From Candidatus Omnitrophota bacterium (GTDB taxonomy: Bacteria; Omnitrophota; Gorgyraeia; Gygaellales; Profunditerraquicolaceae): a stretch of 11,944 nucleotides of DNA. Made by a program: the position numbers and the translations under genes. The DNA lies in contig JAGOIJ010000042.1 in NCBI GenBank assembly GCA_017995695.1, positions 1-11,944 of the forward strand. The letters are read 5' to 3'. Shown here piece after piece: positions 7,901 through 11,944 of the stretch (positions within the stretch are counted from its first letter, which is position 1; every line of letters starts with the position of its first letter). The notes below the pieces were generated by a model that did no database searches, was not told the DNA's origin, and saw nothing but the letters and a program-made list of their open reading frames with translations.

Positions 7901-9443
7901 GCAGCTGAGGCTCACTCGAAAGGAAAGCATGCGGAATATCATTGCCCATAGAGCCAACTGGTTCTTTACCCTCTTGCGCCATCGGCTTAAGGATTACATT
8001 GAGATCCTCGCGCGTATAGCCAAACGCCTTCAACAAAGAAACGGTCTCTTTTGAGTTTCGCACGACCGTGGGGCTACCCGGCAACTCATCAAGGTCGATA
8101 AGATTACGCTCATTCCAGATGCCGTAGGGATGGTGCTTGGAAACCTGCTCCTTGATCATAGCATCGTGCACAATGCGGCCCGCTTGAGTATCAATAAAAA
8201 ATATTTTACCTGGCTCAAGCCTGCCAGAAACCTTAATCTGAGCAGGGTCTATATCCAAAACGCCTACTTCGGATGCCATCACCACAAAATCGTCCTTGGT
8301 GACAATATAGCGGGCAGGACGCAAACCATTTCTATCAAGCACTGCGCCTATATTTATACCATCGGTAAACGCTATGGCGGCTGGGCCATCCCACGGTTCC
8401 ATAAAACAGGCGTGGTGTTGATAAAATTCTTTTAAGCTCTTATCCATGAGCTCATCGTGTTCCCAGGCAGCAGGAATGAGCATCATCATGGCATGCTCAA
8501 GAGACCTACCGGAGAGCACCAAAAGTTCAAAGAAATTATCAATGGTCGCCGAATCGCTTCCTCCCTGCACAATCACCGGTTTCAACTTGTCAATATCAGT
8601 GCCAAAGAGTTCGCTTGATAATAACCGCTCACGCGCGCTGACCCAATTAACATTGCCGCGTAACGTGTTGATCTCTCCATTGTGGGCGAGGTAACGAAAT
8701 GGTTGAGCCAGATCCCACGTCGGGAAAGTATTGGTTGAATAGCGCGAATGCACCAAACACAAAGCGCTCTTCATATCGCTGTCTCTTAAATCAACAAAGA
8801 AACTATCCAATTGCTCAGGCATAAGCAAACCTTTATACGAGAGCGTTCGGCTCGAAAGATTAGTAATATAAAAAAATTGTTTCTGGTTAAGCAAAGACGC
8901 GCGAATCACGTTTTCTATGCGCTTTCTGGTCACATAAAGCTTGCGCTCAAAAGCGCCCTCATCGCACTCCTTATTCCTTTGGATGAAGAGTTGCTTAATG
9001 ACTGGCTGGGTCTGTTGCGCAGTATGGCCAATCTTAGTTCTGTCAACTGGTACCTCGCGCCAGCCAAGAAACACTAAATCTTCATCTGCAATGATTTTTG
9101 CGCATTCCTCTTCGCAAAACTCCCGCTCTTGTTGATCAGTAGGCAAGAATACTAAACCTGTCCCGTAATCACCTTTATCCGGCAAGGCAATTGCGCTGCC
9201 TTTACACACCTTAGTCAAAAACGCATGCGGCATCTGAATAAGAACCCCAGCGCCATCCCCTGTCTTCGGATCAGCGCCTGTAGCGCCGCGATGAGAAAGC
9301 CGTTTTAACACTTCCAGCCCTTGGCGGATAATTTGATTGGTTTGCGCGCCTTTAATATTGCATACAAAACCTACGCCGCAGGCATCATGCTCAAACCGCG
9401 GATCATATAATCCATATTGTGTTAAATGCGTACGGTTATTCAT
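4914..9443 (-). CDS. gltB: Glutamate synthase (NADPH) large subunit
   Basis: The alpha subunit of GOGAT hydrolyses glutamine, channels the ammonia about 30 angstroms and reductively aminates 2-oxoglutarate, yielding two glutamates. At about 1,509 residues it has the usual family length. Counting from the ATG at 9443, the class II amidotransferase domain begins at EHDACGVGF with the catalytic Cys at residue 22 and includes HSRYSTNTFPTW and LAHNGEINTLRGN (about 232-264). The central domain spans about 465-770. The FMN-binding barrel (about 860-1190) contains GAMSFGSIS, GEGGEDPNRF and ISGGDGGTGASP. The 3Fe-4S cysteines are 1127, 1133 and 1138 in GCVMLRHCHLNNC. The C-terminal GXGXG beta-helix follows (about 1270-1450). 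The ATG start gives a 4-base ATGA overlap with the upstream regulator gene and places the Cys as in other GOGATs after propeptide removal. A GTG at 9461, preceded by GGGGA, would add six residues and cannot be excluded. The gene is complete. Confidence 0.97.
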   Translation of the reverse strand: MNNRTHLTQYGLYDPRFEHDACGVGFVCNIKGAQTNQIIRQGLEVLKRLSHRGATGADPKTGDGAGVLIQMPHAFLTKVCKGSAIALPDKGDYGTGLVFLPTDQQEREFCEEECAKIIADEDLVFLGWREVPVDRTKIGHTAQQTQPVIKQLFIQRNKECDEGAFERKLYVTRKRIENVIRASLLNQKQFFYITNLSSRTLSYKGLLMPEQLDSFFVDLRDSDMKSALCLVHSRYSTNTFPTWDLAQPFRYLAHNGEINTLRGNVNWVSARERLLSSELFGTDIDKLKPVIVQGGSDSATIDNFFELLVLSGRSLEHAMMMLIPAAWEHDELMDKSLKEFYQHHACFMEPWDGPAAIAFTDGINIGAVLDRNGLRPARYIVTKDDFVVMASEVGVLDIDPAQIKVSGRLEPGKIFFIDTQAGRIVHDAMIKEQVSKHHPYGIWNERNLIDLDELPGSPTVVRNSKETVSLLKAFGYTREDLNVILKPMAQEGKEPVGSMGNDIPHAFLSSEPQLLYNYFKQLFAQVTNPAIDSIREKLVMSLESYIGPAQNVLEQSPAHSHKLKVRNPLLRNEDLDKIRDISINGFKTKTLYTFFDASSGVEGFTQALERICFEAEYAIEQGYSFIIVSDRGVDQDRIALPALLVTSAIHQYLVKKTIRSQVALIVESAEPREVHHMALLFGYGADCVNPYLAYEAIAFLVQEKELTVNLESAVKNYHKALTDGILKILSKMGISTLRSYRGAQIFEALGLDDELIERYFTGTPSRMKGVSLTGIAQEALQRHQQAYRAESVDQGYLPSGGVYQWKKDGEFHLWNPETIASLQDATRANDYKRYKEFARLINDQSGHPATLRSLLRFKVREPVAIETVEPVEAIMKRFVTGAMSFGSISGAAHETIAIAMNRIGGKSNTGEGGEDPNRFITLPNGDSKRSAIKQVASGRFGVTINYLVNADEIQIKIAQGAKPGEGGQLPGHKVSEIIARTRYTTPGVTLISPPPHHDIYSIEDLAQLIFDLKNANPHARVSVKLVSEIGVGTVAAGVAKGHADMILISGGDGGTGASPRSSIRHAGLPWELGLTEAHQTLLLNNLRSRVRLQTDGQMRTGCDVAMAALLGAEEFGFCTAVLVVSGCVMLRHCHLNNCSVGVATQDAILQKRFQGRPEYIVNYFRFVSQELREIMASLGFKTIDEMVGRTDCLEVNQDAVPKKAKGIDYSRILFMPELSPGASRFCTTKQDSGLATVLDQELIQQCRASLDENKPVALSFAINNTNRTTGAMLSGEVCRRCGDGVLLEDTIKCSFKGIAGQSFGAFLAKGITFALEGMANDYVGKGISGGKIIIYPDARSLYKADENSIIGNTTFYGAIAGEAYIAGAAGERFCIRNSGLYAVVEGVGDHGCEYMTGGRVLVLGETGRNFAAGMSGGIAYVYDQAKNFKARCNRDMVELENVQEEDRDTLYHLLQNHYKYTKSRKAKMILDNMREELKRFIRVIPIEYKRILEGKDIEVKLDLMEKSDG

Positions 9444-9817
9444 TGTTTGTATCGCGCACACGCAATCCCCAACTTTTTTATCTTGGAGCGCATCGTATTC
9501 CGGTTTATCCCAAGGATTCTGGCTGCCTTAACTTGATTACCCTCGCTACGCTCTAAGACATGCTCAAATAAAGGCTTTTCCAATTTTTCTAGCATTGCCC
9601 TATACAAAGAACCCCGTTTTTCTTGATGCCAAATATGTTCCAGCTCAATAACCTTATCTTCAAAGGTAACGTCACGCTCGGCTTCCACCTTGCTAATTAT
9701 TTTAACGATATTCTCCTGCTTGGTAATATCTAGATTGATATTACCGTTTTTTTGCAACATTTCCACAAGTATTTGCTTTATCCGCTCTTCATTACCTGCG
9801 ATCAACAAAGTAATCAA
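9440..9817 (-). CDS. Small Fis-type (NtrC C-terminus-like) DNA-binding regulator
   Basis: This 125-residue protein ends in a clear Fis-type helix-turn-helix. From about residue 77, LEKLEKPLFEHVLERSEGNQ and then VKAARILGINRNTMRSKIKK closely follow the C-terminal DNA-binding domain of NtrC-family activators. The sigma-54-interacting AAA+ domain, with its GAFTGA loop and Walker motifs, is absent. The first 65 residues (starting ITLLIAGNEERIKQILVEML) do not form a complete receiver domain and have no phospho-acceptor Asp pattern, though they could be a shortened relic of one. A short helical, charged linker joins them. The proposed start is a TTG at 9817: an in-frame TAA lies two codons upstream, and GGGAAGG sits 8 bases before it. 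The next ATG would be at residue 20. The stop overlaps the gltB ATG (ATGA), so the two genes are translationally coupled, and regulation of GS-GOGAT genes is the simplest guess. The Fis fold is confident; target and effector are unknown. Confidence 0.85.
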   Translation of the reverse strand: MITLLIAGNEERIKQILVEMLQKNGNINLDITKQENIVKIISKVEAERDVTFEDKVIELEHIWHQEKRGSLYRAMLEKLEKPLFEHVLERSEGNQVKAARILGINRNTMRSKIKKLGIACARYKQ

Positions 9818-9866
9818 TGCTTAAGCCTTCCCTTATCATGCCTATATTTTGTGCACCTGTTGACAT

Positions 9867-9898
9867 AAAAATGCTCCCGCCGAAGCGAGAGCATTTTT
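9867..9898 (-). terminator. Strong intrinsic terminator after the glutamine synthetase gene
   Basis: A 10-base inverted repeat, AAAAATGCTC (9867-9876) with GAGCATTTTT (9889-9898), is extended after one C-A mismatch by CGC-GCG around a CGAA tetraloop (9881-9884). On the minus strand the GC-rich stem is followed by TTTTTAT, and it begins only 3 bases after the glnN stop codon. T-runs on both sides mean it could act in both directions, though no plus-strand gene needs it. It separates glnN from the gltBD operon, unless transcription partly reads through. Confidence 0.92.
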
Positions 9899-9901
9899 TA
9901 C

Positions 9902-11944
9902 TTATTTTATAAACAGCATTTCCCGGTATTTTGGAAGATCCCAATGCTCATCGCTTACCACGCACTCCAACGCATCCGCATGTCTCCTGATATGCTCCAT
10001 AAGCGGTTTGAGTTCCTCAAAATAAAGCTTAGCTCGTTTCTCTGCCCCAAGACCTGATGCCTTCTCAAGAAGTTTCACCATTTCCTTGGCATTGCGTCTG
10101 ACATAATAGATCTTTGAAACGACATCGCTTAGATGCTCTTTTTGATCATTAAGCGCTGTGCCCTCAATTTTAAGCTGAGCGCCTTTCTTGAGCGCAACCA
10201 AGCCGGCCAAGATATCGGCGAGCAACTTCTCATACTCGCACCCCGCAGGAACAATGCTAGCATTAACCATCTCATTCAGCGTATTCGCTTCAATCTCAAG
10301 AATGAGATTATAGGTGTGAATCCAAATATGGTAGCGCGCTATAAGCTCTTGCTTAGTAAACACTTTATATTTCTCAAATATGTCTATATTGTTCTTATCA
10401 GTCAATGCTTCCAGCGCTTCAGCAGTGGATGCGATATTCGGCAGACCGCGCTTCTTTGCTTCCTTAACCCATTCTTCGGCATAATTATTTCCCTCAAAAC
10501 GGATATCCTTGGTCTCTTTAATTATCTGGCCGATGACTTGCATAGCTGCGGAATTAAAATCTTTTCCTTTTTGCGCTGCTGCCTGCGTGATCTTTTCTGC
10601 CACATAATCAAGGCTTTCAGCAATAATCGTATTGATTACCGTGATCGGAGTTGAGATATTTTGTGAGGAGCCGACTGCTCTGAATTCAAACTTTGCTCCG
10701 GTAAAAGCAAAGGGCGAGGTACGGTTCCTGTCAGTAGTATCCTTATTAAACTTAGGCAGACGACCCAAACCCAGATCGATAATATCCTTTTTAGAAACCT
10801 TAACCTTGGTGCCTTTTTCAATCATGTTCAGGATATTGGTCAATTGCTCTCCAAGGAAGACGCTGATGATTGCCGGCGGCGCTTCATTAGCGCCTAAACG
10901 ATGCTCATTACCAGCCATGGCTACGCTTGCCCGCAACAAATCCGCATGCAGGTACACCGCGCGCAATACTGCAGCCAATACGGCAAGAAACTGAAGATTA
11001 TCTTCAGGAGTTTCTCCGGGATTCAAAAGGTTGTTGCCATGATTATCGGCAAGAGACCAATTGAGGTGCTTGCCGCTTCCATTGATGCCGGCAAATGGCT
11101 TTTCGTGCAAGAGGCACACCAGATCATGGCGTAAAGCAATCTTTTTCATGAGTTCCATAAGCAATTGATTGTGGTCCGCCGCCAAATTCGATTCTTCAAA
11201 CACCGGAGCAAATTCATACTGATGCGGCGCAACTTCATTATGCCGGGTCATAACCGGAATACCAAGCTTATATGCCTCTTCAGCCACTTCAAACATAAAA
11301 TTAACCACGCGTTCCTTAATCGTGCCAAAATACTGATCTTCAAGCTGTTGCCCCTTAGGCGAAGGAGCCCCCACTAAGGTCCGCCCGGTAAGCATCAGGT
11401 CCTGCCTCAAGTTATAGTAATGTTTATCAATGAGAAAATATTCTTGTTCCGGTCCGCAGGTAGAAAATACCTTTTTAACATCATCGTGTCCGAACAACTT
11501 TAATAAACCTACGGCGGCCTTACTTAAGGCCTCATCGGAGCGCAACAGCGGCAACTTTTTATCCAATGATTCACCATGATAGGAAATAAAAATAGTGGGG
11601 ATGCATAAGGTTTTCCCAAGCTTATTTTCAATAATAAAGGCGGGGCTGGAAGGATCCCACGCAGTATACCCGCGCGCCTCAAAGGTAGCGCGAATACCGC
11701 CTGAAGGAAAACTGCTGGCATCTGGCTCACCCTGGATAAGCTTGGAGCCGGAAAATTTCTCAATGACCTTGCCAGGCGCAACTATGGAAATAAAACTATC
11801 GTGCTTTTCCGCAGTCAATCCCGTCATAGGCTGAAACCAGTGGGTATAATAGGTTGCTCCCTTAAGAATAGCCCACTCCTTCATGGCTTCAGCAATCTCG
11901 TTTGCCTGCTCAAGAGTAATTGTTTTGCCCTCGCTCACCCAACG
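9902..11944 (-). CDS. glnN: Glutamine synthetase type III (partial, 5' end outside the window)
   Basis: Glutamine synthetase condenses glutamate and ammonia with ATP to give glutamine. This is the long, dodecameric type III class (about 700-730 residues), not the GlnA type I class. The 680 codons present include THWFQPMTG, EPDASSFPSGGIRATFEARG, the metal-binding GPEQEYF (about residues 162-168 from the GTG at 11938), TRHNEVAPHQYEFAPVFE (231-248), HEKPFAGINGSGKHLNW (278-294), NEHRLGANEAPP (344-355), GAKFEFRAVGSSQNIS (414-429), and the typical ending DEHWDLPKYREMLFIK. The reading frame stays open to the right edge, with Arg-Trp codons before the GTG at 11938. That GTG has no Shine-Dalgarno sequence and would delete a conserved N-terminal stretch, so the true start is probably some 50-70 codons beyond the window. 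Type III enzymes lack the adenylylation site of type I, so control must be by other means. A strong terminator follows the stop. Confidence 0.96.
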   Translation of the reverse strand, partial: RWVSEGKTITLEQANEIAEAMKEWAILKGATYYTHWFQPMTGLTAEKHDSFISIVAPGKVIEKFSGSKLIQGEPDASSFPSGGIRATFEARGYTAWDPSSPAFIIENKLGKTLCIPTIFISYHGESLDKKLPLLRSDEALSKAAVGLLKLFGHDDVKKVFSTCGPEQEYFLIDKHYYNLRQDLMLTGRTLVGAPSPKGQQLEDQYFGTIKERVVNFMFEVAEEAYKLGIPVMTRHNEVAPHQYEFAPVFEESNLAADHNQLLMELMKKIALRHDLVCLLHEKPFAGINGSGKHLNWSLADNHGNNLLNPGETPEDNLQFLAVLAAVLRAVYLHADLLRASVAMAGNEHRLGANEAPPAIISVFLGEQLTNILNMIEKGTKVKVSKKDIIDLGLGRLPKFNKDTTDRNRTSPFAFTGAKFEFRAVGSSQNISTPITVINTIIAESLDYVAEKITQAAAQKGKDFNSAAMQVIGQIIKETKDIRFEGNNYAEEWVKEAKKRGLPNIASTAEALEALTDKNNIDIFEKYKVFTKQELIARYHIWIHTYNLILEIEANTLNEMVNASIVPAGCEYEKLLADILAGLVALKKGAQLKIEGTALNDQKEHLSDVVSKIYYVRRNAKEMVKLLEKASGLGAEKRAKLYFEELKPLMEHIRRHADALECVVSDEHWDLPKYREMLFIK

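Noticed and set aside
9792..9839. A 15-codon open frame (MIREGLSIDYFVDRR) with an ATG start, overlapping the beginning of the small regulator gene in another frame; a possible leader peptide.
   Set aside because: It has no ribosome-binding site of its own, no run of regulatory codons and no associated attenuator. It largely consists of the regulator's own Shine-Dalgarno sequence and start region read in another frame.
9860..9865. A perfect TTGACA on the plus strand just before the glnN terminator hairpin.
   Set aside because: No matching -10 lies at the right distance on the plus strand, and there is no plus-strand gene; transcription would run antisense into glnN.
10133..10654. Long open frame on the plus strand (173 codons) opposite glnN, and similar ones opposite gltB (for example 6423-6881).
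   Set aside because: These are antisense shadows of strongly conserved minus-strand genes, have no ribosome-binding sites, and show no recognisable domains.
11936..11938. GTG as the real start of the glutamine synthetase.
   Set aside because: There is no Shine-Dalgarno sequence before it, the frame remains open to the edge, and type III enzymes have a further conserved N-terminal region, so the start is judged to be outside the window.

Overview
The window is a compact bacterial glutamine/glutamate-metabolism region. Every convincing gene lies on the minus strand, so transcription runs from high to low coordinates. In that order the genes are: type III glutamine synthetase (glnN-type, 5' end beyond the right edge); a strong intrinsic terminator; a small NtrC-like Fis-type DNA-binding protein; the glutamate synthase large subunit (gltB); the small subunit (gltD); an 859-residue protein joining a degenerate KaiC/RecA-like domain to a PEP-synthase-type ATP-grasp domain; and the N-terminal half of CTP synthase (pyrG), cut by the left edge. 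There are no RNA genes, mobile elements, CRISPR arrays or long repeats. The largest gaps are only 135 and 84 bases, and both hold regulatory hairpins.

The middle four genes look like one translationally coupled operon. The small regulator and gltB overlap by 4 bases (if the ATG start of gltB is used), gltB and gltD overlap by 8 bases, and only 9 bases separate gltD from the ATP-grasp gene. The Shine-Dalgarno sequence of that last gene overlaps the gltD stop codon. I see no convincing promoter between the glnN terminator and the first gene of this block. pyrG has its own near-consensus promoter just after the ATP-grasp gene, followed by a leader whose large hairpin and U-tract end directly at the pyrG start codon.

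Functionally the window is built around glutamine. Glutamine synthetase makes it from glutamate and ammonia. GltBD uses it with 2-oxoglutarate and NADPH to make glutamate. PyrG takes its amide nitrogen to turn UTP into CTP. The small Fis-type protein resembles the C-terminus of NtrC but lacks the receiver and AAA+ modules, so it may be a local regulator of the GS-GOGAT genes. The KaiC/ATP-grasp fusion has no assigned function, but its tight coupling to gltD suggests a link between carbon/energy state and nitrogen assimilation.

The organism is a bacterium using the standard code, with mid-range GC content. The type III glutamine synthetase, two-subunit NADPH GOGAT and KaiC/ATP-grasp fusion would fit a Gram-negative or candidate-phylum lineage (for example Omnitrophota or a relative), but this assignment is a guess from gene content only.
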